A stretch of DNA of 64,000 nucleotides, from the NCBI GenBank assembly GCA_949316235.1, contig OX438758.1, forward strand, positions 6,977,731 through 7,041,730. Reading direction: 5' to 3'. This DNA is from Oegoconia quadripuncta. Lineage: Eukaryota > Arthropoda > Insecta > Lepidoptera > Autostichidae. The notes under the pieces were generated by a model that searched no databases, was not told the DNA's origin, and saw only the letters and a program-made list of their open reading frames with translations. The stretch's first letter is position 1; each line of letters starts with the position of its first letter. Positions 12,653 to 22,664 of the stretch are shown here, piece after piece. The translations under genes were made by a program, and so were the position numbers.

Positions 12653-12985
12653 ATGCCGTTCAAAGTTGTACAGACGTTGGAGGGGAAGAAGTATAAATTA
12701 CTTACGGTTCCCTCGAGTTGGGAAAGCAACAATATTCTCAGATACCCCAATAAATACATATTAAAATATATAAAGGATGAAAATACAACTCCGGATGACG
12801 CCTGGGACGTTATGAAATGCAAAGTCAAACGGAGCAATATAATATCCTACGAAAACGGAGAACAGATTATATCAGAAATGTTGAAGCATAGTGACACGGA
12901 AGACGATGTCGATAATTATACGCAGCGGCGACGTCCACAAAACAAAAAAACTTTAGATGTGAATTCAATGGCACAAGATATTATG
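12653..12985 (+). CDS. DUF4806-type protein, coding exon 1
   Basis: Encodes residues 1-111. It holds the N-terminal module (VVQTLEGKKYK, LLTVPSSW) and an acidic stretch with SDTEDDVDN. The exon ends ATG|GTAAGA in phase 0. Confidence 0.75.
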
Positions 12986-14083
12986 GTAAGAACAAATTAA
13001 ATACAGGTTATAACTTAAGCAGCCTATAAATAAAGTCCTAAAATTTAAAACAAAAAATTTAAAAATGTAGTCTGTTACTTGGTAAGATATTTTAAAACTC
13101 TTGTCAAGTCTTTTTAATAAGATTTTACTGCCTTGTTTCAGGTGGGCAATGTTGCTTTGACTAATCCTAACACAGACTCGGCGTTATCGTCCACTAACTT
13201 GCCGATTGAATTAAATTATAATGTAGCTTATATCGAAGATATTCAAGCAAATTCAACTAATACATCTCATGTCTTGACGAATGATACTACGCCTTTAGCA
13301 CAAGATTCAGTAAGCTTTGACATAAATAAAATGTTTGAGAACCAGAAACAAATATTAGACAACCAAGCAACTATTGTAAGCCAAATTCTTCAAATTCAAC
13401 AGCAGCAGCTGGATAATAATTCTGCTATCATCGCCAAGATTCAATCTTTAAACAACGTCCAAAATAGTTTGATTCAAAAGGTGTCTGCTCTCTCTGTGCA
13501 ACTAGAAGACGCGGTTTCTCAAATAACTTCGTCATCTAGTGAAGATGTGGTTACATTGAATAGCAGTAAAGGCCTGTTGGACAATATTCCAATTTACGAA
13601 AAGCCAGTTGACAGCGCTCAGGATTTAAACGAACTAGAAAATCAGTTATCGGATCAAATCAACAGAGACCGTTTGAAAAAAACATATTCCATACTTTGTT
13701 CTGGTGGTAAAGCTATAGACTGTGCTTATATGCTTGTTGATATCATGTTTACAAGGAAATTTATTTGCGAATGCTCATGGAGTGGTGGTAGCAGAGGCGA
13801 AAATGTGAAAGTTCCTTTGAAAGGATATAAACATGTTTTGTCATTTTTTTGGAATATGGTGCACAGTTGGGATCAGACATATTCTTTGAAAGATAACGAA
13901 ACATTTTTCAAAACGATTTTGAAAAATGCCAAAAAACGAAAAATGGCGAAGCATGAAAGAGCATCAACTAGCAGACTTCGTTCGAAACGTTCAAAACTGG
14001 AAAAAAAGAATGATTCAGATGAAAACGTCGCCAGCGATAAGGAAAACGATAGTAGTAATGTCGGTAAGGAGACAAGTGTATGA
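12653..14083 (+). CDS. DUF4806-type transposon accessory protein, 424 aa, two exons
   Basis: Coding exons are 12653-12985 (111 codons, phase 0) and 13142-14083, joined across a 156-bp GT-AG intron (ATG|GTAAGA and TTTCAG|GTG). The ATG at 12653 follows TTTCAGT, so a 5' UTR intron probably ends at 12651. The N-terminus MPFKVVQTLEG with PSSW nearby matches the usual start of insect DUF4806 proteins. Residues about 170-238 are rich in Q, I and L and look like a coiled coil. The DUF4806 region is about 260-353, with CSWSG and KVPLKGYK motifs. The tail, about 373-400, is rich in K and R and suggests nuclear import. A polyadenylation signal AATAAA lies at 14164-14169. Proteins of this type are often found beside DDE transposases in insect genomes; the exact role is unknown. 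DNA binding or oligomerisation is inference. Confidence 0.75.
13142..14083 (+). CDS. DUF4806-type protein, coding exon 2
   Basis: Encodes residues 112-424 with the coiled-coil region, the DUF4806 domain and the basic tail. The acceptor is CCTTGTTTCAG|GTGGGC and the stop is TGA at 14081-14083. There is no internal stop or frameshift. Confidence 0.75.
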   Translation: MGNVALTNPNTDSALSSTNLPIELNYNVAYIEDIQANSTNTSHVLTNDTTPLAQDSVSFDINKMFENQKQILDNQATIVSQILQIQQQQLDNNSAIIAKIQSLNNVQNSLIQKVSALSVQLEDAVSQITSSSSEDVVTLNSSKGLLDNIPIYEKPVDSAQDLNELENQLSDQINRDRLKKTYSILCSGGKAIDCAYMLVDIMFTRKFICECSWSGGSRGENVKVPLKGYKHVLSFFWNMVHSWDQTYSLKDNETFFKTILKNAKKRKMAKHERASTSRLRSKRSKLEKKNDSDENVASDKENDSSNVGKETSV

Positions 14084-14169
14084 AGGAGAGGAAACATACG
14101 TAAATATACAGAATGTTGTTGTATGTGAGACTGATTGCAATTTAAGACTGAAAAGTATCATATAATAAA

Positions 14170-15000
14170 TTGTAATAATTACCATAACATATTGATTATT
14201 TCAGGCGTTAATTTGCGAGACTCCATTATTCATTAGTTTGCAATCAATTAATACTTAGCTCAGTCTCACCCCTCACCGGTGAAGTGGGACGTGCAATAGC
14301 ATGCTGTATTAGTGGCGGCCCGCCATAATAAGGACCGTTACTGGAGTTATTAATTATTATTGCACCACAATGCACCACCACCAGCAATGCCTCCACAAAC
14401 ACTCCACCACACCGCCACCACTGTAATATCGACACGTGTTTCGCTCCACCACAGAGCATCCTCAGGAAAGTTGACTGTCCTCCTAAGTGCTGGTGGTGGT
14501 GCATTGTGGTGCAATAATAATTAATAACTCCAGTAACGGTCCTTATTATGGCGGGCCGCCACTAATACAGCATGCTATTGCACGTCCCACTTCACCGGTG
14601 AGGGGTGAGACTGAGCTAAGTATTAATTGTTTTCCAACTAATGTACCATAATATAGGTTAGATAAAATAACTTCGTTAAATTATTACTTGATAATATTTT
14701 TACACTTTACAATCAATCTAAGCCAAAGTAAGTGTTTTTAATTTTAAAATGGATAAGTGAGATGATGAGACCTTAAACTATTTGATTAGACAAATTAAGT
14801 TACATTTGTTTTGAAAACAGACATCTTTAATGTTACAAACATTGTTCTTTATTTGTTAGATTTGTTTAGAAGCATTTTATTTGTGGAAATATTGTGCAAA
14901 CAAATATTTATAATGTTTTTAAAAATAACATAGATGCTGTTAAAATTTCACAGATTTAATAAATACATTTTCAAATTGAAACTTGCATTTAAATAAGTAC
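14170..15000. other. Intergenic space between the convergent transposon genes
   Basis: Apart from the foldback and the poly(A) signals of both genes, I see no coding sequence here. Confidence 0.6.
14245..14629. repeat. Perfect 142-bp inverted repeat (foldback or MITE) with a 101-bp loop
   Basis: The arms at 14245-14386 and 14488-14629 are exact reverse complements by base-by-base comparison. The spacer is 14387-14487. Both ends carry TTAA (14248-14251 and 14623-14626) next to TACTTAGCTCAGTCTC. This suggests a TTAA-targeting MITE (piggyBac-like), though the TTAA may simply be part of the arms. It lies between the 3' ends of the two convergent transposon genes. Confidence 0.85.
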
Positions 15001-16184
15001 CTACAGCGTATGTAATAACGGTAGGAAGTAAATTATATCTTTATGACTCACATAAACTAATTTGCACTTAACTTCATTTGGATTTATTTGTGAAACATTA
15101 TCAGAAAAATCACAAGGTTCTTTTACTTTATACATACATAAAAACGATGACTTCATAGGTATATCAAATATCACATCCTTGTTCAAAATTTTTTTACAAT
15201 TTATTGTAACCTCATTGTCACTACCAGAGGACAAGTCTTTTAATTCAAATATATCATCATTGTGAGTCATAAAATATTTATCTTCCTGTTTTAAAGAAAG
15301 TATAAAATTTTTGAAATGAATTATACGATTCATTTTACTAGTTGTCAAATAGGGTACATTATTCGTGATTTTTGCTGTTACCGCAGGATTAATTGTACTT
15401 ATCTCACAAATTCTCTTAGCAACTTGTGCCAAAGGCTTGTCACCCTGTCTTAACATTCTTTTGATTAAATATAGTTGATTTTCGAATGGATACGCATCGA
15501 AATTGTGAAGAGGGCCAAATTTTCTAACTTCATCTACAATATGGAGCAAATTATGCACATTACTGGTGATATAATGATTACCATAGAAATATTTATATTG
15601 ATCTACAAAATGGTTCAGCATTTCTTTGGCAAGCGGTAGTAAACTAGTGTAATATTCATTGGAACATATCGTAATAGAGCAAAATATACTCAAAAAGTGT
15701 TCAACAACATCAACACTAAGGACATCAGGTAATATAACAACGCTCAAATAATGAAAAAACGTTCTAAATTCACTTGCTTTCCAATGTGCGAGACAATCTA
15801 TACTTCTTACTGCCCGGTGTATCTCAGACGGTAATTTACAACTTTTTAAAAATATGTCTAGGTTTTCAATATCTCGCGCACACAGCTTAGTCGTATATGT
15901 TCCGAAATTGCCGTCTCGCCATCCAACAAGCAGCCTCTTCATTATACCCAAATCTATGAGGTGCAAAGAATCCGCTACTGGAAAATCTTCTACCATATCA
16001 ATTGGCAGTTGTAGTAAGGGAGAATCTATTTTATGATGACCTCCGTACATTTTGGCTCTGAAATTTTCATCTGTTCTTGGAGAGTCTTCCTTAGTAGAAA
16101 AAACTACAGTATGAGATGCATGCGAGTATTCTCCTACCGTTGTACACTTTAAACATCCATGTCTTCCGTTAAAATTACATACAC
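15001..16184 (-). CDS. Transposase coding exon 2
   Basis: Begins GVCNFNGRHGCLKC directly after CDSPARAFIK of exon 1. That continues the family's CDAPARAF...GH..C..C pattern and confirms the splice. It holds Asp363, the HNLLH motif, Glu526 and the C-terminus. Confidence 0.75.
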
Positions 16185-17630
16185 CTAAAAATAAATTGCG
16201 AATTAAAAATTGAATTATTTATATTTGAATTTTTTGTTCTTTTTCATAATTTTTAAACCGGTTAAGTGCATGTCGAATTTACTATACATACCAATTTTAT
16301 TTTTATCACTATTATAATAACCTAACCGTCTGAAAAAGTCAGATAACCCCCGACCAAGTTTACTTAAATTCGAATATTTTCCAAACTACCGGACCGATTT
16401 TAATGAAACAAAGCTAAGAACCATTCCAGTAAACTGGTTTTCAAATAAAGAAAACCGCATCAAAATCGCTTCATCCATTCGGGAGCTGTGACGCCACAGA
16501 CAGACAGACAGACACGTCAAACTTATAACACCCCTCTTTTTGCGTCGGGGGTTAAAAATAATATTGAAGTTTAAATACATACATACACACTCACGCCCGA
16601 ATCCCATAGGGGTAGGCAGAGACTATTGAGCGCCATAAGCTATGATCCTGATACACCTCTCTCGCCTCTCCCACATTCATACATCTTTTCATGCACTTAC
16701 GCCGGTTGAGGGTACTACTTGTAATTTAAATATGAGCATAAATTAAAAATATTTACCTTTAATGAATGCCCTAGCTGGAGAATCGCAGACAAAACATTTG
16801 ATTTTAATAGAAACAAGTTTCTCATTTATAATTATTCCGTTACAAAGTAACAATTTCATCTCAGTTACAAAATCTTCTAAATATTCTTCTAATCTTTTTG
16901 GTTTGCCTGTACCATAGTAAATCCCAATTATAAATATATTCCCCTCTATATTACCTAATATTGGCCAAAACTCCTTTTTGGCGCTTTTAAATATTGGTAG
17001 ACCGTCAAAATTAAAACTTACTTGAATGCTATTGGGAATGGGCGTGAAATTTTTTAGCAATTTCATTAAAGTTTCAGTTATGCCATGATGCCAATATTGT
17101 CCTCCTTCGATATTTTTAATACAAATTTCTTTTGGAGTTCGCAGAACTGTTCGTGGATCTTTCGGAAGCAATAATGTAGTACTGACATAGCCTTCATTTA
17201 AAATCAACAGCAACTGTTTTAAAGCAGTTTGGGTGATATTGTTTTCTATAGACCACGTTTTTAATTTTTTTGTCAATGTAGTAATTTTTTCAAGTTCACT
17301 AGATTTTTCTTCCTCTTCGTCTTCTGACTCACTAAGTGGTATAGAATCGGAAAAGTTGTAATTCACTTGAGCTTCTTCTTGTTCTACAGAACCCTGTTGT
17401 GAGTCCACTCGAACTTGACCAAAATTACTCGTAATATGACAAATTAATTTTTCACTTTGTAGCGAATCTTCTTTATTAGAATCATTTCGGATATCATCAC
17501 AACTATTTGATTTCTTTGTGTCATTCGTAACATTATTAACTGAATCCAAAAAAATACGGCATTCCTGCTTAATCCTTTTTTTCACTGCACCTGTATTTTT
17601 TTGTTTACTCCAAGTTTGTAATCGTTTCAT
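15001..17630 (-). CDS. DDE-type transposase, 685 aa, two exons
   Basis: Read on the - strand, exon 1 is 17630-16757 (ending AAAG|GTAAAT) and exon 2 is 16184-15001 (after TTTTTAG). They join in frame (874 + 1184 = 2058 nt, stop TAG at 15003-15001). Landmarks: an acidic linker at about 100-112; VSFNFDGLPIFKSAKKEFWP with Asp209; VCDSPARAF (281-289); a cysteine cluster after the splice (C294, C302, C305) that could bind zinc; ADSLHLIDLGIMKRLL with Asp363; HNLLH (502-506); and FDAYPFENQLYLIKR with Glu526. Asp209, Asp363 and Glu526 are my candidates for the catalytic DDE triad. The DGLPIFKS, CDSPARAF, DSLHLIDLG and FPFE-like blocks are typical of animal transposases related to the CACTA/tnp2 group. 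The intact frame suggests recent activity. Poly(A) signals on this strand lie at 14876-14881 and 14848-14853. The 3' end faces that of the DUF4806 gene. Confidence 0.75.
16325..16560 (+). repeat. Interspersed repeat inside the transposase intron
   Basis: Runs from AGATAACCCCCGACC to ACACCCCTCTTTTTGCGTCGGGGGTTAAAAA, with a (CAGA)n stretch at about 16497-16513. I recognise it as a common lepidopteran interspersed repeat. A related end (GTAGGGGGTTAATAATAA) occurs near 52327-52341. Confidence 0.5.
16575..16725 (+). repeat. LINE-derived repeat fragment in the transposase intron
   Basis: Starts with ACATACATACACACTCACGCCCGAATCCC and continues with GGCAGAGACTATTG and TGATCCTGATACACCTCTC. I recall this wording from a widespread lepidopteran retroelement 3' region. 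It lies wholly within the 572-bp intron. Confidence 0.5.
16757..17630 (-). CDS. Transposase coding exon 1
   Basis: Encodes residues 1-291 plus the first base of codon 292. It holds the basic N-terminus (MKRLQTWSKQK), an acidic low-complexity region, the first candidate catalytic Asp209, and CDSPARAF just before the donor. Confidence 0.75.
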
Positions 17631-18547
17631 TTTAATGTAACTTAATTTTAATTAACCTCAGCAAAAGTATTTCGTTAGTCCGTAAAGATATTTTAAAATA
17701 ATTTAACACAATTAAATTTGCTTTCAACTTTACAAAGACTTTGCCTTTGAGTGTTACTAACGAGTTATACATGTTTTGTCTAACGCCATTACATTTACAA
17801 TGTCTTTTAAGTGTATCTGCCTAACACAATAAGTAATAGTAAAATTAACATACAGCTTAAAACTACATAAATGAGTTGTTCAACACTTTAATATCCTGTG
17901 TTACTACACTCTTGAGAAACTATGTTTTACAACCCATATCTGCACCTTACAGCCAATATAATACCTAAAAATATATAAGACCCTTCACGGCAACAACTAA
18001 ACAACGATAAGTGTTAACGACAGTCAGTTAGCACTGTTGTATAGATTTAGGTGCTACAAACAGGTTAAAGCTGTAACATCTTAACTATACTTGCTGTCAT
18101 TAACACTTTTATAACTATAAAAGCTGTCTAACATCGTTCATTAAAGTTCTAGAACCACTCGTGGAGCTAAATTTCTTTCTTAACTCCTCTTTATCGTTTC
18201 TAGTTGGAACTGAGATAGTTATTACTCATTTAAACAGACTAAAGTTATATTAAAACCTGTAACTGACACCAAAATGTTAGTTGGGTACCCACACTATAAT
18301 AAAGATAGAAATTGGCTCGCCGCACTGTCTAGAATTTTGTCAACTGTAAACAGGAGTAGGTAAGTAATAGGTATACCGTTTTAGATTGTCTGAAAAACTG
18401 GTCGATGAAGCGATGGCGTCCTTCGTTTCACTGTTATTGCACATTAGAAAAGTTCACTTAAGGCAAAAATCACGAGAAATTTGTTGTTGCGGTGTGGACC
18501 AGAACATAAAGTCTGCATTATCTCATCTACCTAACACAATCAACTTC

Positions 18548-18625
18548 GACGACCGATTGGGGTAGTGGATCATTACCCTATCTGTCAAACCAACGGTTGC
18601 GGGTTCGAATCCCGTGAGGGGTAAA
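18548..18625 (+). repeat. tRNA-like SINE head (family B)
   Basis: GACCGATTGGGGTAGTGGATC (A-box-like) and GCGGGTTCGAATCCCGTG (B box, 18599-18616). The spacing suits a polymerase III promoter. A true tRNA is unlikely because the acceptor ends do not pair well. Confidence 0.55.
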
Positions 18626-18629
18626 GTTT

Positions 18630-20220
18630 GTGTGATGAATACGAACATTGCTGAGATTGTTAGTCAAATTTGGCAATTGGTATTGGAGCCCATTCCCATT
18701 GAAGTTAGACTATAAGGGAGCAGTACAAATAGATATGATTGCTATACAAAATTCCCAGCGATATACTCTGACAAAAGCTAATGAAACTAGAAACAACCGA
18801 CTAACAATGTTTTATCAAGTTACGTACCAACGCCGTTGCCAACAGAACCAACAAAGATGCAAAAAACCTAATTGATAAAAACAGCTTGTTTTAACGCCAT
18901 CGCAACAGCAACTTTCACCGAACAGTGAGGAACACACGCATCAGCAAACTCACATATATTGACATTACGGTCCATATTAACACAATAGATAACATGCCCG
19001 TACCCCGTGCGCAGCATACAAAACACGACAAACGGGCTCCAGCACGATGACAGGCGACATACTTAGTTACAAAACGATAGTTGTATTATCAAACTTGTTG
19101 AGGTCTATCGCCCTCTACACAGAGCACGCAGCATTCATTTAATATCCTCTCGTACAATAAAAATAATAGAAGGCACAAACTTAACACTCGGGAAGGTTGG
19201 GTAACTATTTAGCAAGGCACAAAATGAATTATGAACTATGTGAAACAGCAAAAGTGAAACTATAACTGCGTTACGACTTTTTGAAGATATAATGCAATTT
19301 CTCGCAAAAACTATAATGTAGCAACCCTGGTATGTGACATCGTACGCATTCGTACGTATAGTATCAATGTTGCCAAGTAACAAGCTGACAACGCAACTAG
19401 GTAGGCCGAATTCCATGGAATAGGATTCCATTCTAGCACTATAGTGACGTGAGAACCGGATCGAGGCAACACAACAGTTCTAGATAAAGTTCAAGAGACA
19501 TTAGTGGCCGTGTATTTTAGAGGTAGAACAACAATTAACAAACAAAAGATAATACGAATGAAAACTCACAACAATCTACAGTAAAAATCTATATAACTTT
19601 CGAATTCGAACCAAGAGTTATTGAAATTTTAGAACCTGTACGATATTTCAAAAAATATCATCGTGACATTCTTGATTTTCTGTTACTTAATATTGGTGGC
19701 AACAACTTAGCCGATATACTTTAAACATCGATTATTCATTGACCTTTGCCAACTTCTGCAACAATGTTAAGAACTACATTGTTAGAATTTTCGTCGCCTT
19801 CAATGAAACGTTACGCTTCCTTCTGGCTGTGGTATTACAGACCATAAAATCACTGTGGAAGAACCATTCATATAAATGCGTTTTTTACAACTGTACTTGC
19901 AGAGAAGTATTTAGACGCCATAAAGTTTCATCCCACCCACCAGATCAACTGTACTCTTAGTTTTTACAACCCACGCAGCAATTTCAATAAATTCAACGTG
20001 GATAATGACATAATCTGATACGCCGCCTTGACTATAATTTTGATGACCCTTAGATTGTACTTTACGCAACTTTCTAATTATACCTTAGAAATAAGAAAAC
20101 AAGAAAGATAAGTTGTCGATCTTTAAGACACCAGTTACCTTTTAGGCAGGTCTCATGGCTATCACAAATATACGAATTGTTGCATAATATTTACATTGGG
20201 ATCAAACAAAACCATCATTA
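18630..20220. other. No gene recognised
   Basis: Short frames only (19135-19431 on -, 19739-19960 on +), with no recognisable motifs. Confidence 0.45.
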
Positions 20221-20224
20221 TCAG

Positions 20225-20345
20225 TCTTACACGTCCCCACAGTTGGGGCACAGCCTCCTCTTATTGGAACCATAATAACGCGGGTTCAGCGCCGATTGGT
20301 GGATTCGTGGCCACCTGACAGTTATCAGTGTTTTTAAGCCGCTCC
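20225..20345 (+). repeat. Fragment of a lepidopteran interspersed repeat
   Basis: CACGTCCCCACAGTTGGGGCACAGCCTCCTC followed by GCGGGTTCAGCGCCGATTGGTGGATTC. It resembles the 'CCCACTGCTGGGCAAAGGCCTCC' repeat, of which a further piece lies at 51416-51466. Confidence 0.45.
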
Positions 20346-21054
20346 TGTGGGCCATAGACTTGACTTAACAGAACCATAATTAGATATAAATCTTTAGCAA
20401 TAACTCTTCAATTTCCAGCCAACACTTTATTGTAGTAGTATTACCTGCTGTTCCATGCATGCGTATGTAATATCGGATTTGTCTAAATATACCCGAAGGA
20501 TGTTTACGTATTATCTCATGAGATATACCCCCGTTTCTGTAGCAAAACATCCTGGAATGTCGGCCATCTCAGCTTCCCACTCAGTCAGTTGCAGCTTGTA
20601 ACAAACGTTTTCGAACGCGCCGTCTCGCTCTTTACACGTCAATCTGAGTGGAATAGTGATAGAATCGAACCTGGCACTAACGTTACGAATAGTTCGATCT
20701 GAGAAACACGTGGTTAGAGTAGCGTCGGTCTAGCGTGAATAATTGTTTAAACAATTGTCGGTCGATCGACATCGGCCTCCGTTTCTCGATATCGGTAACA
20801 CATCATATGAGCTCATCACTCATGTATTACGTGACTCCATAATGGTGGCTGTAATATGTGCACAGAACATTTGGGAAGATGTCTGTTGAAAAACTATCAC
20901 TAGACGAGATGTTTAAAGTATGAGTCCTGTCTCTTAGATACCACTAAGAAAGTAAGTTATCAAGCTAACCTCCTTGCTAAATTTCAATACGACCGGTACA
21001 GAGGCTAAGTCGTGAAAACAGACGAACAGTTTTACTTTCACATTTATATATTTA

Positions 21055-21345
21055 AGCTCATAAAACGATTTCAAGATTGAGACGAATTTAAGTTGGCACT
21101 TGGTTCTATATCTCAGGAGTGCATCATCATATCTTCACCAAATTTATAAGGGATATGTTCCCATTTTCATTTACAAGAAGAATTCCACGAATTCACGGAA
21201 TTACGGTGAGTAAGTAGAGATAAAAAATACATACGCCTGTATTGAGAACATCGTCCTTATTGAAGTTGGATAAAAATAGTATTCAACGAAACTCAAGTTA
21301 GATCTCAATCTTGAGATCGCTTAATTAATAAAGGACTTAGTGTGG
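21055..21345. repeat. Decayed MITE related to the 62.7-63.2 kb elements
   Basis: Has ATTTCAAGATTGAGACGAATTTAAGTTGGCACTTG at the left and ATCTCAATCTTGAGATCGCTTAATTAATAAAGG at the right. These match the CTCAAGATTGAG and TTAATAAA blocks of the intact copies. Confidence 0.45.
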
Positions 21346-22366
21346 ATGATTATATTACCAACAATATCTTCAAATATGATTTCGATACGTATTGTGTAAT
21401 TGAATGAATGACTAATAAATGAATACAAAAAATTAAAACCTACTACTATTCAACAATCTCTTTAAATAAATGTACACTATTCCAGTTGATTTAGATTACA
21501 TAACATTTGTGACGCAAAGAAAATAATTTTGTGATTTCACATAGTTAAGCGAACGATTTTTACGTCGGATAATCTTAAACTTCCTAATTTTTTGCACATT
21601 GATAGCGTACCTATCAATGATAGAATAAAATGCTTTATGTACCCGCTTGATTATAAAACGTACAATATTACATTAATATTACCACTTCCTCTGCTTAGCG
21701 AATCGATGGCAAAAACATAAAATCTTGACGAGCAGAATGCGGCCACGCGTAAAGCATTGTCTGTTATCGTAGAGGTCCTGTAGCGTATAATTACCACTGT
21801 TGCGAACTTCTTTACAACGCAGAAGATAGTCGAGAATGATTATTTTCAAAAAAAAAAGCGATAAGTAATTTCTTTATACATTAAAAAAAATCCCTGAGAG
21901 CAAATGCCACGAATCAACAAACTATTTTTAGATAATATGGCTATATATTTTTATTTTGAAAATTATTTAATAGATCTTAGTAAGTACTCATCTTCTACCA
22001 CGCAATAAAATTCAGAGTGGTAAGATTTGATAGAAAATATATTTATTTTATCACTAATGTTAGACGTTGTGCAAAAAATTAGGGGCATTCATAGTACACG
22101 AAAATGTACCCCAGAATTTACTTATCTTACTGGGCTAATACAAGCTAGAGTACCAGTCTCGACTCAGACGTCATTAACGAAGTAGCTTTCGCGGTGTTGC
22201 GATCCATAAACGGTAAACGTGGGTGAAGCTAGACATAGTTATTGTCTGTTGCTACCTACGGGAAACGTTACTTGGTTCATAAAGATTATCCGTCCAGGGT
22301 TTCCATAATTTTTATCATCATTAATTTTAAAATTTTGTAGCCAAATCGGGTAACTATAGAATAAGT

Positions 22367-22660
22367 AAGTTTTTTGCACGACGGGTTAGCGCTATAATAC
22401 CTCAATCACAAGTCATGTTAAGTGACGGCTGAAGGTGGAAATGCGCTCTCCCGGAACTCCCAATAGGGAGATTAGCTGTCTTATTTCAAATAGCTGGAAT
22501 ACAATAACGCTGGCAACATTGTTCAGATGGTGGTAACTAGCCATACAGATAATGCCCTACCACCAACCAAAACCGAATACTAAACATGTACCTATACCCC
22601 GCTGCGAATCGAATCCGCAACCACCGTTTTGTAAACCTTATGTTATTTAGATTAAGGCTG
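22367..22660 (-). repeat. SINE family A, near full length, diverged
   Basis: From TTTGCACGACGGGTTAGCGC through GATGGTGGTAACTAGCC to the tRNA-like head GGTACCTATACCCCGCTGCGAATCGAATCCGCAACC. It is more diverged than the 50165 copy. Confidence 0.65.
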
Positions 22661-22664
22661 TGCA

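Larger units (their letters stand above)
9753..18287. mobile_element. Probable autonomous DNA transposon with two convergent genes
   Basis: The span holds a two-exon DUF4806-type gene on + (12653-14083) and a two-exon DDE-type transposase gene on - (17630-15001). Both open reading frames are intact across their introns. The outer limits are tentative: TACCCAACTAGCA at 9753-9765 is matched on the other strand by TACCCAACTAACA at 18287-18275 (12 of 13 bases), but no target-site duplication is visible. A motif like TTAAAATACCTGTA recurs near the left end at 9774, 9827, 9912 and 9947, as subterminal repeats would. The element also carries the TAGGTACCTA cluster, an 11-bp minisatellite and a 142-bp foldback. 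The transposase resembles the animal CACTA/tnp2-like and KDZ-like groups; I cannot choose between them. Gene content is well supported, the borders are not. Confidence 0.5.

Noticed and set aside
13873..14097. A - strand frame opposite the DUF4806 gene
   Set aside because: Shadow of the Lys/Glu-rich 3' end of the + strand gene.
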